The notes beneath the pieces are model-generated. The model was not told the DNA's origin. It made no database searches and was given only the letters and a program-made list of their open reading frames with translations. A stretch of 64,000 nt of DNA, taken from the NCBI GenBank assembly GCA_965178125.1, contig OZ237744.1:124001-188000 (forward strand), given 5' to 3'. A program made the position numbers and the translations under genes. This stretch comes from Bilabrum cf. latius. Lineage: Eukaryota; Bigyra: Bicosoecida; Bigyra; Bicosoecida. Positions within the stretch are counted from its first letter, which is position 1, and each line of letters starts with the position of its first letter. This document shows, piece after piece, positions 37,080-48,863 of this stretch.

Positions 37080-39008
37080 TCATTTTCCAGCCTTAGAGCC
37101 ACTTGATCCACCGTCTCGGCGGCGATTCCTCCGCTATGGGTTGCGGCGCCCTGGCTACTGCTGCCCCCGAAACGCGCTGCTCGCACCTGTGCCATCAACA
37201 CCAGCAGCAGCACCATGGCCCGCTTGTTCTGACGAGTCTCCCAGACCCCCCACCATCGACTCGGACACCGCTGCACCTGACGAAACATGTCCAGCACCAG
37301 CGACAGCTCCGCCCGCCCCCACTGACCCTGCCTCTTTAGCTGATACCGATGATGCCCCCCAACCTCCACGAAGGCCATCCCCGCCAGCACCTTTACCTCC
37401 CCTCCCTGCCCTTGCACCCCCTGAGTCTTCAGCGCGGCCAGCTTCACCTGCACCTACACCTGCACCTGGACCTGCACCTGCACCTGCATCTGCATCTGCA
37501 TCTGCATCTGCACCTGCACCTGCACCTGCATCTGCTGCAGGCCTGATTGCCGCCAAGCACTGCCTAGCCCCTCCGCTGTCCCGAGCAATGGGGAACATCG
37601 CCACGGGGGAGGTGCACACGGGCTACTCAAACAGTCCCTTAAGATCCACATCGAAGAAGCACATGGATGACTTGCGTTTGCCTTCTCTACCTGCATCGCC
37701 GGACCCTGAGCACCCCGAGATCTTCAAGCACTACGCCACTACCGTCTAGATGTCCACAGCCGCTTTATTGAGCAGGGCCGGGTCTTCATCGACTGCTGGG
37801 TCAAGCCCGAACTGCTCGTGCATGCCTGCTTGCGAAGCGTCTACATCTACTGCACTGAACGGGATTCCAGCTCTCGCGCGATCCGGTTTGCGGCCCATCT
37901 TGAGGAGCGCAGAGCCGAGCTACTTCCACTTGACACCTATAACCATGCACTCCTCTATACGCGCAGCATGTCCCTGGCTGAGCCGCACCTTCTCTCTCCC
38001 AGATGCAGCGCCACCCGATGCCCCGCCCGATGCTTTTCCATCTTGCCCCCAAAGAGCTACAGCATGGTACGTCGATTCCACGTGCCTCATGTCCTTGGCC
38101 CCTCGCGAGCACTTGCCCTCGCGAGGCAGGAACACACGCACGGACAGAGGGTAGATGGCCGCCGCCGCCACGAAGCAGTCTCTAGCAGCATGACTGCCAT
38201 CATCTCCACTTCCTTTGTCTCCAGGACCGTCTCGCGGCAACTCGGACACGTCAAACACGCGAGGTACCGGTGTTCCCGGCAGTGCTCGGTTGAGCGAGTT
38301 CACAGAGTACGTGCCGATGGACAGGGCCCGCTGCGACATGCCTCCAATCGCCAGCTGGTCCACCGCCTGGCGGTTTCTAGGGCTGCCCTCGATCTCTTTC
38401 CACGAGTACACGAGTGCCTCGTTTCCGCTGTAGGTGGGCTCCTCCGGATCTCCGCGATCGCACATCGGGTTCGCGCTGGCAGCACCACCCGCTTTGGCTG
38501 CGCCGCCCTCCCCGCCTTCACCCGAACCTGATGAGGCAGCGCCAGAGCGTGCAGCAGGTGTGCTTGCCTTCGACTCTGCTTCTCGCTGTAGTTCGGCCTG
38601 AAGTCGAGTGTAGTACCGAGGCGCGAAAGCCGCCTGGTCGTTGGGCCCGTCGACCATGCACTCAATGTCCTCGACCATGGCGCCAATGCTTTCATCCTTG
38701 CCGATCTTCAAGGTCTAGTGCGACTTGGTGCAGTACTTGTTGCCGTCATTCTCCAGATATGTCCATCCATGTCCAGTGTTGCACGGCCGGCCCACCGCAT
38801 CAAAAGGTGAAGGGATCGGACACACCGTGACATGTTCCATGCGATACGAATAGATGGAGCCGGTGCAGGATGCGTTTGCGATTCCTAGCAGGCAAGTCAT
38901 GGCCCATCCGGATACGACGCTGGAAACTCCCGCGAGCCATCCGGTACTTCCCCACATTTGATCTCCTGGCCTGGACGCGCACAAACGAGCGACGGGGAGC
39001 GAGAACAT
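37080..39008 (-). CDS. Secreted/membrane family B, copy B1
   Basis: ATG 39006-39008 to TGA 37080-37082, 642 aa, joined through TAGs at 38715, 37920, about 37,749 and 37,737, and others near the 3' end. Residues ~22-50 form a hydrophobic leader (WLAGVSSVVSGWAMTCLLGIANA) followed by a Cys-containing segment (ASCTGS, VTVCPIPSPFD, PCNTGHGWT, NKYCTKSHQ). Then come LKIGKDESIGAMVEDIECMV, a charged Ala/Gly/Glu linker, the conserved core DRGDPEEPTYSGNEALVYSW...NRQAVDQLAIGGMSQRALS, and MHEQFGLDP. A long Gly/Ala/Asp dipeptide-repeat region (37,430-37,535) and a basic C-terminus end the protein. No known family. It precedes A1 on the same strand. Confidence 0.68.
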
Positions 39009-39302
39009 TCGTACAACCTGAATTGCCGGCCCTTAGCAGATCTTGTTATTTCAGTGTGCTCTTTGAACCAAACAATCTGATCCGGTATCGCCGCGCCAAG
39101 CGACGGAACCTCCCCGAAATAGAAGGTCGCAGTTGGTCGCAAAGAAGCTTGTCTAGTCGTCCAACTTGAAAGAGGGCGAACAGACGGCATCATCGCGCTG
39201 CTCTCACACCCTCTTGCCGTACAGCGATTGGCTTCAATATGCATCGCTACAAATCGTGCGCCGCCATGCTAAGACTGCAGCCAATTCGGATCTCAGCGCC
39301 CA

Positions 39303-41624
39303 TCAGTCCGCAACGAACACATGTCCGGAATCCGACTACTACACCTGGGCTTGCACCAGCGAGGCACCGTCACCAGGCAGCACCCACCCCATCACATCAC
39401 ACTCGTCACACAAACGACCCCAAAACTCATCCACACCATCCGCTCCACCATCATCACGCTCCCATGCCCCGCCGCACCACTCGCCCAACGCCCGCAACAC
39501 CCCCTCCGCGACCCCTTGCAGTCCACCCGAAGACACAAGCGGCACCAGACAGCGGCCTGCCGAGCCACAGTCATCATCTGTAGAAGCACCAGCTCTATCC
39601 ACTGCACTCTCGTGCGATGCGCCTGACCCCCGCCCCGCCAGAGCCACGCACCCATCCCGCAGCCCACGCAGCCCACGCAACAGCCGGTCTGCCCGCTCCC
39701 CTGCCCGCGCACTCGTCACACGCGCCCTGGCCTCCGCTGCCTCGGCCCGCATCTTGTTCTGCCTGTACGTGTCCCAGTCCCACATGTTGCCCAGCTTGGG
39801 CGGCTTGTCCTTGCGCCAGAAGAACATGTCCATCCCCGCCTCGTGCAGCTCTGCAGCATGATCGTCCTCACCGCCCCTTTCGCCCGAGTCCGCTGCCCCG
39901 TCCTCGTCACCTTTCGCGCCATCCTGCATGACGGCCGCCTCATCCACATCACCATCACCACCACCATCACCATCACCATCACTCTTGCCTGCCTGCTCGG
40001 CTTCACCCCCACTCAGCTCAGCCTCCAAGCCCGCATACCCAAGCCGCTTCCCGTACCGATCCAGCCACTCGTCACACCTCCCCTCTGCATGCACGCGCCA
40101 CCACTCCCGACTCGCCTCGATCTGAGCCAGACCCCCCTCGCCCCTCTCCCGCCACTCCAAGGCCTGCCCCCTCCAGTGCTCAGCCTGCTGCCGAGCATGA
40201 CCCACACGCTCGCACGCCACCTCGCACGCCCGCACCTCCTCGCCAAGCCCATCCGCAGCCCGCCTCGCCCACTCCCCGATGGCCTCCCTGCACCCGCTGC
40301 CACCGACACACTGCCTCACACACGCCTCCAACCAGCACACACTGCCACCCTCGCCCGCACCCTCGCCCACATGCTCCCCGCACGGCCACAGCCAGCCCAG
40401 CCTCGAGCTCTCCTGCAGCAACAGCCCCAGGCACTCCCCATGACCCCCGCCCAGAGCCCCGAACACAGGCCCGCCCAACCACCTCCCATGCCCGCAAGAC
40501 ACGCGCCCCTCCCGATCCAGGCCCCCTGCCAGTCGCCCCAGCCTCAGCCGCTTGCCCAGCTCCAGGGGCCTGCCCTGGCTTGCTGCCTGGAACACCATGC
40601 CCGCGTCTCTGCGCGCCTCTTGTGCCCTGCGCCATAGCAGCACACCCAGCCAGCGGGGGGCTGCATGGCGCTCCTAGTCGGCATGCGTGAATACAGGCGG
40701 CAGCAAGTCACCCGCTAGGTAGTGCACTTCGTAGTCACGATTATCCAAACCTGCCCACTCGACGCAGATGGGCGTGTCAGGACGCAGCCAGGGCTTGAGT
40801 GCGAGCAGGCCATCAAAGGAAGTGATGGATTCTCTCATCGTCAGTCTGAGCGCTTCCGACTGGTTCCTCTGCTTCAACGCGCCGGCAAGGATTTTGCAAG
40901 CCTCCGATCCAAAGAGGCAGTCTTCCACTTGCACCCATCGCAGCTTGCTGGGCCTTGGCGATGAAGCGGCTCTGGCAATGGCTCTGGCGGTCTCCAGTGC
41001 TGCCCCAGTGCTGTCGATGCAGATTCGCTCCAAGGCGCTGCATTTGACTCCTGCATCGATCAGACTGGCTGCATCCCGGTCGTCGATGTCACTTCCACGA
41101 ACGTCCAAGTGTTGAACGGACTAGCTACGCTGCAGGGCACCAGACAGCAACTGGCAGCACCGCGGTCCGAGTCCTGCGCTGTGTAACTTTAACTCTCGTA
41201 CACTGCTGAGCTTCTCACTGAGTGCGCAAACGGCCGGAAAGGGCAGCCTCTAGCCGTCCCTCATGTCAATTCGCTCCAGTCTACAGTCGCGTCTGATTGA
41301 CCTTGCGATCGCATGCACGCCGCTTCCTTTCGCACTGCCATAGAGATAGATAGTCTTTAGGCTAGTACACGTCGAGATGGCTCCGGCCACAGCAAGGACA
41401 GTTGCAGGTTCAAACAGTTGCCGGTGTGAATATCGAAGCCCTACAAGCGATGCTGATGACTTAATCATCTGGACAGAAACATCTTTGATAATGTCGGCCG
41501 GGATTTTGTCTCTGAACCCAAGCATCCAAGGCCCCTCAATCTGCGTGCATTCCTCAATGAACCGGCCGGTGCAACTCTGGTCCCATAGTTTCACAATCCT
41601 AGTTGGTATCATTCCACTGGCCAT
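39303..41624 (-). CDS. LRR family A, copy A2
   Basis: ATG 41622-41624 to TGA 39303-39305, 773 aa. Same architecture as A1: RNI-type LRR, ITSFDGLLALKPWL hinge, LLWRRAQEARRDAG C-terminal region. TAGs are retained after MRDG (41,250), after HAD (40,674) and as a tandem TAG-TAG near the end (39,336-39,341), giving the common C-terminus AQVQQSESGHVFVAD. The acidic insert is shorter than in A1 (one repeat block fewer near 39,950). An upstream in-frame TTG extension (MKSAPSRSPD-like) begins right after a TAA and is not preferred. Confidence 0.75.
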
Positions 41625-41810
41625 AGGAGATACTGTTCGAAATAGTTTTCTATACAGATCCGGGGATCGGCTCGGTGCACTCTTCAAACTTTAATTGTGG
41701 TGCCCCAATCAGGCCCTCGATGCAAGTTTGGCCGTTTGTCTCCGGGTCCTTCATGCACAGTCGGAATACGTTGGCACAAGTTGGAAGCAAGACACAGCCT
41801 GTAGGTCTCA

Positions 41811-43661
41811 TCATTTTCCAGCCTTAGAGCCACTTGATCCACCGTCTCGGCGGCGATTCCTCCGCTATGGGTTGCGGCGCCCTGGCTACTGCTGCCCCCG
41901 AAACGTGCTGCTCGCACCTGTGCCATCAACACCAGCAGCAGCACCATGCCCCGCTTGTTCTGACGAGTCTCCCAGACCTCCCACCTTCGATTCGGATACC
42001 CCTGCACCTGACGAAACATGTCCAGCACCAGCGACAGCTCCGCCCGCCCCCACTGACCCTGCCTCTTTAGCTGATACCGATGATGCCCCCCAACCTCCAC
42101 GAAGGCCATCCCCGCCAGCACCTTTACCTCCCCTCCCTGCCCTTGCACCCCCTGAGTCTTCAGCGCGGCCAGCTTCACCTGCACCTGCACCTGCATCTGC
42201 TGCAGGCTTGATTGCCGCCAAGCACTGCCTAGCCCCTCCGCTGTCCCGAGCAATGGGAAACATCGCCACGGGGGAGGTGCACACGGGCTACTCAAACAGT
42301 CCCTTTAGATCCACATCGAAGAAGCACATGGATGACTTGCGTTTGCCTTCTCTACCTGCATCGCCGGACCCTGAGCACCCCGAGATCTGCAGGCACTACG
42401 CCACTACCGTCTAGATGTCCACAGCCGCTTTATTGAGCAGGGCCGGGTCTTCAGCGACTGCTGGGTCAAGCCCGAACTGCTCGTGCATGCCTGCTTGCGA
42501 AGCGCCTACATCTACTGCACTGAACGGGATTCCAGCTCTCCCGCGATCCGGTTTGCGGCCCATCTTGAGGAGCGCAGAGCCGAGACCCTGCCAGTCGACA
42601 TCTCTAACCATGCAATCCTCTATGCGCTCCGTGTGTCCCTTGCTTAGCCGCACCTTCTCTCTCCCAGATGCAGCGCCACCCGATGCCCCGCCCGACGCTT
42701 TTCCATCTTGCCCCCAAAGAGCTACAGCATGGTACGTCGATTCCACGTGCCTCATGTCCTTGGCCCCTCGCGAGCACTTGCCCTAGCGAGGCAGGAACAC
42801 ACGCACGGACAGAGGGTAGATGGCTGCCGCCGCCACGAAGCAGTCTCTAGCAGCATGGTTGCCATCATCTCCACTTCCTTTGTCTCCAGGACCGTCTCGC
42901 GGCAACTCGGACACGTCAAACACGTGAGGTACCGGTGTTCCCGGCAGTGCTCGGTTGAGCGAGTTCACAGAGTACGTGCCAATGGACAGGGCCCGCTGCG
43001 ACATGCCTCCAATCGCCAGCTGGTCCACCGCCTGGCGGTTTCTAGGGCTGCCCTCGATCTCTTTCCACGAGTACACGAGTGCCTCGTCTCCGCTGTAGGT
43101 GGGCTCCTCCGGATCTCCGCGATCGCACATCGCGCTGGCAGCACCACCCGCTTTGGCTGCGCCGCCCTCCCCACCTTCACCCGAACCTGATGAGGCAGCG
43201 CCAGAGCGTGCAGCAGGTGTGCTTGCCTTCGACTCTGCTTCTCGCTGTAGTTCGGCCTGACGTCGAGTGTAGTACCGAGGCGCGAAAGCCGCCTGGTCGT
43301 TGGGCCCGTCGACCATGCACTCAATGTCCTCGACCATGGCGCCAATGCTTTCATCCTTGCCGATCTTCAAGGTCTAGTGCGACTTGGTGCAGTACTTGTT
43401 GCCGTCATTCTCCAGATATGTCCATCCATGTCCAGTGTTGCACGGCTCGCCCACCGCATCAAAAGGTGAAGGGATCGGACACACCGTGACATGTTCCATG
43501 CGATACGAATAGATGGAGCCGGTGCAGGATGCGTTTGCGATTCCTAGCAGGCAAGTCATGGCCCATACGACGCTGGAAACTCCCGCGAGCCATCCGGTAC
43601 TTCCCCACATTTGATCTCCTGGCCTGGACGCGCACACACGAGCGACGGGGAGCGAGAACAT
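41811..43661 (-). CDS. Secreted/membrane family B, copy B2
   Basis: ATG 43659-43661 to TGA 41811-41813, 616 aa, joined through TAGs at 43374, 42783, 42411 and others downstream. Very close to B3. Relative to B1 it lacks two residues in the leader (SVVWAM instead of SVVSGWAM), one short segment before the CDRGDPEE motif, and most of the Gly/Ala dipeptide repeat, which is reduced to AGAGAGEAG here. The RVFLPRQGKCSRG junction carries a TAG where B1 has GAG. Confidence 0.68.
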
Positions 43662-43955
43662 TCGTACAACCTGAATTGCCGGCCCTTAGCAGATCTTGTT
43701 ATTTCAGTGTGCTCTTTGAACCAAACAATCTGATCCGGTATCGCCGCGCCAAGCGACGGAACCTCCCCGAAATAGAAGGTCGCAGTTGGTCGCAAAGAAG
43801 CTTGTCTAGTCGTCCAACTTGAAAGAGGGCGAACAGACGGCATCACCGCGCTGCTCTCACACCCTCTTACCGTACAGCGATTGGCTTCAATATGCATCGC
43901 TACAAATCGTGCGCCGCCATGCTAAGACTGCAGCCAATTCGGATCTCAGCGCCCA

Positions 43956-46519
43956 TCAGTCCGCAACGAACACATGTCCGGATTCCGACTACTACACCTG
44001 GGCTTGCACCAGCGAGGCACCGTCACCAGGCAGCACCCACCCCATCACATCACACTCGTCACACACACGACCCCAAAACACATCCACACCATCCGCCCCA
44101 CCATCATCACGCTCCCATGCCCCGCCGCACCACTCGCCCAACGCCCGCAATACCCCCTCCGCGACCCCTTGCAATCCACCCGAAGACACAAGCGGCACCA
44201 GACAGCGGCCTGCCGAGCCAGACCGACTGCCGCCATCATCTGTTGAAGCACCAGCTCTATCCACTGCACTCTCGTGCGATGCGCCTGACCCCCGCCCCGC
44301 CAGAGCCACGCACCCATCCCGCAGCCCACGCAGCCCACGCAACAGCCGGTCTGCCCGCTCCCCTGCCCGCGCACTCGTCACACGTGCCCTGGCTTCCGCT
44401 GCCTCGGCCCGCATCTTGTTCTGCCTGTACGTGTCCCAGTCCCACATTTTGCCCAGCTTGGGCGGCTTGTCCTTGCGCCAGAAGAACATGTCCATCCCGG
44501 CCTCGTGCAGCTCTGCAGCATGATCGTCCTCACCGCCCCTTTCGCCCGAGTCCGCTGCCCCGTCCTCGTCACCTTTCGCGCCATCCTGCATGACAGCCGC
44601 CTCATCCACATCACCATCACCACCACCATCACCATCACCATCACCACCACTCTTGCCTGCCTGCCCACCTTCACCCCCACTCAGCTCAGCCTCCAAGCCC
44701 GCATACCCAAGCCGCTTCCCGTACCGATCCAGCCACTCGTCACACCTCCCCTCTGCATGCACGCGGCACCACTCCCGACTCGCCTCGATCTGAGCCAGAC
44801 CCCCCTCGCCCCTCTCCCGCCACTCCAAGGCCTGCCCCCTCCAGTGCTCAGCCTGCTGCCGAGCATGACCCACACGCTCGCACGCCAGCTCACACGCCCG
44901 CACCTCCTCGCCAAGCCCATCCGCAGCCCGCCTTGCCCACTCCCCGATGGCCTCCCTGCATCCGCTGCCACCGACACACTGCCTCACACAGGCCTCCAAC
45001 CAGCACACACTGCCGCCCTCGCCCGCACCCTCGCCCACATGCTCCCCGCACGGCCATAGCCGGCCCAGCCTCGAGCTCTCCTGCAGCAACAGCCCCAGGC
45101 ATTCCCCATGACCCCCGCCCAGAGCCCCGAACACAGGCCCGCCCAACCACCTCCCACGCCCGCTAGACACGCGCCCCTCCCGATCCAGGCCCCCTGCCAG
45201 TCGCCCCAGCCTCAGCCGCTTGCCCAGCTCCAGGGGCCTGCCCTGGCTTGCTACCTGGAACACCATGCCCGCGTCTCTGCGCGCCTCTTGTGCCCTGCGC
45301 CACAGCAGCACACCCAGCCAGCGGGGGGCTGCATGGCGCTCCTAGTCGGCATGCGTGAATACAGGCGGCAGCAAGTCACCCGCTAGATGATGCACTTCGT
45401 AGTCACGATTATCCAAACCTGCCCACTCGACGCAGATGGGCGTGTCAGGACGCAGCCAGGGCTTGAGTGCGAGCAGGCCATCAAAGGAAGTGATGGAGTT
45501 GATCATCGTCAGTCTGAGCGCTTCTGACTGCTTCCTCTGCTTCAACGCATCGGCAAGGATTTTGCAAGCCTCCGATCTAAAGAGGCAGTCTTCCGCTTGC
45601 ACCCATCGCAGCTTGCTGGGCCTTGGCGATGCAGCGGCTCTGGCAATGGCTCTGGCGGTCTCCAGTGCTGCCCCAGTGTTGTCGATGCAGATTCGCTCTA
45701 AGGCGCTGCATTTGACTCCAGCATCGATCAGACTGGCTGCATCCCGGTCGTCGATGTCACTTCCACGAACGTTCAAATATCGAACGGACTAGCCACGCTG
45801 CAGGGCACCAGACAGCAACTGGCAGCACCGCGGTCCGAGTCCTGCGCTGTGTAACGGTATTAAGGAGACAGAGTCTGATTCGTTGTTGACGTCAAATGAG
45901 ATGATAAGCGTCTGTGCGATGAGGATGGCTCTGCGAAGAAGGAGAACGCCGCAACACCTTGTCCGTAGGTGGGAAGAGGAATTGTAGCGTTAGACATCGT
46001 AATCTGATTAACGATGCCATGTCTGGTTGTATTTGGGTGGTTGAGTCTGTAAAAGAAGCTTTCATGGAAGTCACGATGTCACGTTAACTCTCGTACACTG
46101 CTGAGCTTCTCACTGAGGGCGCAAACGGCCGGAAAGGGCAGCCTCTAGCCGTCCCTCATGTCAATGCACTCCAGTCTGCAATCGCGTCTGATTGACCTTG
46201 CAATCGCATGCACGCCGCTTCCTTTCGCACTGCCATAGAGATAGATAGCCTTTAGGCTAGTGCACGTCGAGATGGCTCCGGCCACAGCAAGGACAGTTGC
46301 AGGTTCAAACAGTTGCCGGTGTGAGTAGTCAAGCCCTGCAAGCGATGCTGATGACTTAATCATCTGGACAGAAACATCTTTGATAATTTCACTCGGGATT
46401 TTGTCTCTGAACCCAAGCTTCCAAGGCCCCTCAATCCGCGTGCATTCCTCAATGAACCGGCCGGTGCAACTCTGGTCCCATAGTACCACATACCTAGTTG
46501 GTATCATTCCACTGGCCAT
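43956..46519 (-). CDS. LRR family A, copy A3, interrupted by a 227-bp insertion
   Basis: ATG 46517-46519 to TGA 43956-43958. The 5' part (46,519-46,083) and 3' part (45,855-43,956) each match the other A copies, but a 227-bp insertion at 45,856-46,082 puts them out of frame. Either the gene is disrupted, or the insertion is removed as an intron. A minus-strand GT at the insertion's start (after GAGTTAAC) and the host AG in TTACACAG would restore the frame at the cost of three residues. Elsewhere the copy is well preserved, including all shared TAGs, which argues for recent insertion or for splicing. Confidence 0.6.
45856..46082. mobile_element. 227-bp insertion in A3, related to sequence at 13.0-14.0 kb
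   Basis: Absent from A1, A2, A4 and A6, which read GTAACNTTAACTC without a break. Flanked by a possible 3-bp duplication (ACG). About 38 nt near 46,010-46,045 and 28 nt near 45,944-45,971 match, in reverse orientation, 13,049-13,080 and 14,013-14,040. No ORF of interest. Probably a non-autonomous element or an intron-generating insertion. Confidence 0.65.
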
Positions 46520-46706
46520 AGGAGATACTGCTCAGAATAATTTTCTATACAGATCCGGGGATCGGCTCGGTGCACTCTTCAAACTTTAATTGTGGTGCCC
46601 CAATTCAGGCCCTCGATGCAGCTTTGGCCGGTTGTCTCCGGGTCCTTCATGCACAGTCGGAATACGTTGGCACAAGTTGGAAGCAAGACACAGTCTGTAG
46701 GTCTCA

Positions 46707-48569
46707 TCATTTTCCAGCCTTAGAGCCACTTGATCCACCGTCTCGGCGGCGATTCCTCCGCTATGGGTTGCGGCGCCCTGGCTACTGCTGCCCCCGAAAC
46801 GCGCTGCTCGCACCTGTGCCATCTTTACCAGCAGCAGCACCATGCCCCGCTTGTTCTGACGAGTCTCCCAGACCTCCCACCTTCGATTCGGATACCCCTG
46901 CACCTGACGAAACATGTCCAGCACCAGCGACAGCTCCGCCCGCCCCCACTGACCCTGCCTCTTTAGCTGATACCGATGATGCCCCCCAACCTCCACGAAG
47001 GCCATCCCCGCCAGCACCTTTACCTCCCCTCCCTGCCCTTGCACCCCCTGAGTCTTCAGCGCGGCCAGCTTCACCTGCACCTGCACCTGCACCTGCATCT
47101 GCTGCAGGCTTGATTGCCGCCAAGCACTGCCTAGCCCCTCCGCTGTCCCGAGCAATGGGAAACATCGCCACGGGGGAGGTACACACGGGCTACTCAAACA
47201 GTCCCTTTAGATCCACATCGAAGAAGCACATGGATGACTTGTGTTTGCCTTCTCTACCTGCATCGCCGGACCCTGAGCAACCCGAGATCTGCAGGCACTA
47301 CGCCACTACCGTCTAGATGTCCACAGCCGCTTTATTGAGCAGGGCCGGGTCTTCAGCGACTGCTGGGTCAAGCCCGAACTGCTCGTGCATGCCTGCTTGC
47401 GAAGCGTCTACATCAACTGCACTGAACGGGATTCCAGCTCTCCCGCGATCCGGTTTGCGGCCCATCTTGAGGAGCGCAGAGCCGAGATCCTGCCAGTCGA
47501 CATCTCTAACCATGCAATCCTCTATGCGCTCCGTGTGTCCCTTGCTTAGCCGCACCTTCTCTCTCCCAGATGCAGCGCCACCCGATGCCCCGCCCGACGC
47601 TTTTCCATCTTGCCCCCAAAGAGCTACAGCATGGTACGTCGATTCCACGTGCCTCATGTCCTTGGCCCCTCGCGAGCACTTGCCCTAGCGAGGCAGGAAC
47701 ACACGCACGGACAGAGGGTAGATGGCTGCCGCCGCCACGAAGCAGTCTCTAGCAGCATGGTTGCCATCATCTCCACTTCCTTTGTCTCCAGGACCGTCTC
47801 GCGGCAACTCGGACACGTCAAACACGCGAGGTACCGGTGTTCCCGGCAGTGCTCGGTTGAGCGAGTTCACAGAGTACGTGCCAATGGACAGGGCCCGCTG
47901 CGACATGCCTCCAATCGCCAGCTGGTCCACCGCCTGGCGGTTTCTAGGGCTGCCCTCGATCTCTTTCCACGAGTACACGAGTGCCTCGTCTCCGCTGTAG
48001 GTGGGCTCCTCCGGATCTTTGCGATCGCACATCGCGCTGGCAGCACCACCCGCTTTGGCTGCGCCGCCCTCCCCACCTTCACCCGAACCTGATGAGGCAG
48101 CGCCAGAGCGTGCAGCAGGTGTGCTTGCCTTCGACTCTGCTTCTCGCTGTAGTTCGGCCTGAAGTCGAGTGTAGTACCGAGGCGCGGAAGCCGCCTGGTC
48201 GTTGGGCCCGTCGACCATGCACTCAATGTCCTCGACCATGGCGCCAATGCTTTCATCCTTGCCGATCTTCAAGGTCTAGTGCGACTTGGTGCAGTACTTG
48301 TTGCCGTCATTCTCCAGATATGTCCATCCATGTCCAGTGTTGCACGGCTCGCCCACCGCATCAAAAGGTGAAGGGATCGGACACACCGTGACATGTTCCA
48401 TGCGATACGAATAGATGGAGCCGGTGCAGGATGCGTTTGCGATTCCTAGCAGGCAAGTCATGGCCCATCCGGATACGACGCTGGAAACTCCCGCGAGCCA
48501 TCCGGTACTTCCCCACATTTGATCTCCTGGCCTGGACGCGCACACACGAGCGACGGGGAGCGAGAACAT
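46707..48569 (-). CDS. Secreted/membrane family B, copy B3
   Basis: ATG 48567-48569 to TGA 46707-46709, 620 aa, joined through TAGs at 48276, 47685, 47313 and others. Same order as B1: hydrophobic leader, Cys-containing segment, LKIGKDESIG motif, CDRKDPEEPTYSGDEALVYSW core, MHEQFGLDP, short Gly/Ala stretch, basic C-terminus. It retains the SGW residues in the leader that B2 lacks and carries Lys instead of Gly in CDRKDPEE. Confidence 0.68.
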
Positions 48570-48863
48570 TCGTACAATCTGAATTGCCGGCCCTTAGCAG
48601 ATCTTGTTATTTCAGTGTGCTCTTTGAACCAAACAATCTGATCCGGTATCGCCGCGCCAAGCGACGGAACCTCCCCGAAATAGAAGGTCGCAGTTGGTCG
48701 CACAGAAGCTTGTCTAGTCGTCCAACTTGAAAGAGGGCGAACAGACGGCATCACCGCGCTGCTCTCACACCCTCTTACCGTACAGCGATTGGCTTCAATA
48801 TGCATCGCTACAAATCGTGCGCCGCCATGCTAAGACTGCAGCCAATTCGGATCTCAGCGCCCA

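Noticed and set aside
39339-40643. Plus-strand Pro/His-rich ORFs opposite the family A genes
   Set aside because: They mirror the Arg/Glu/Gly-rich minus-strand coding sequence. The family's TAG positions, LRRs and orthologous start codons are on the minus strand.
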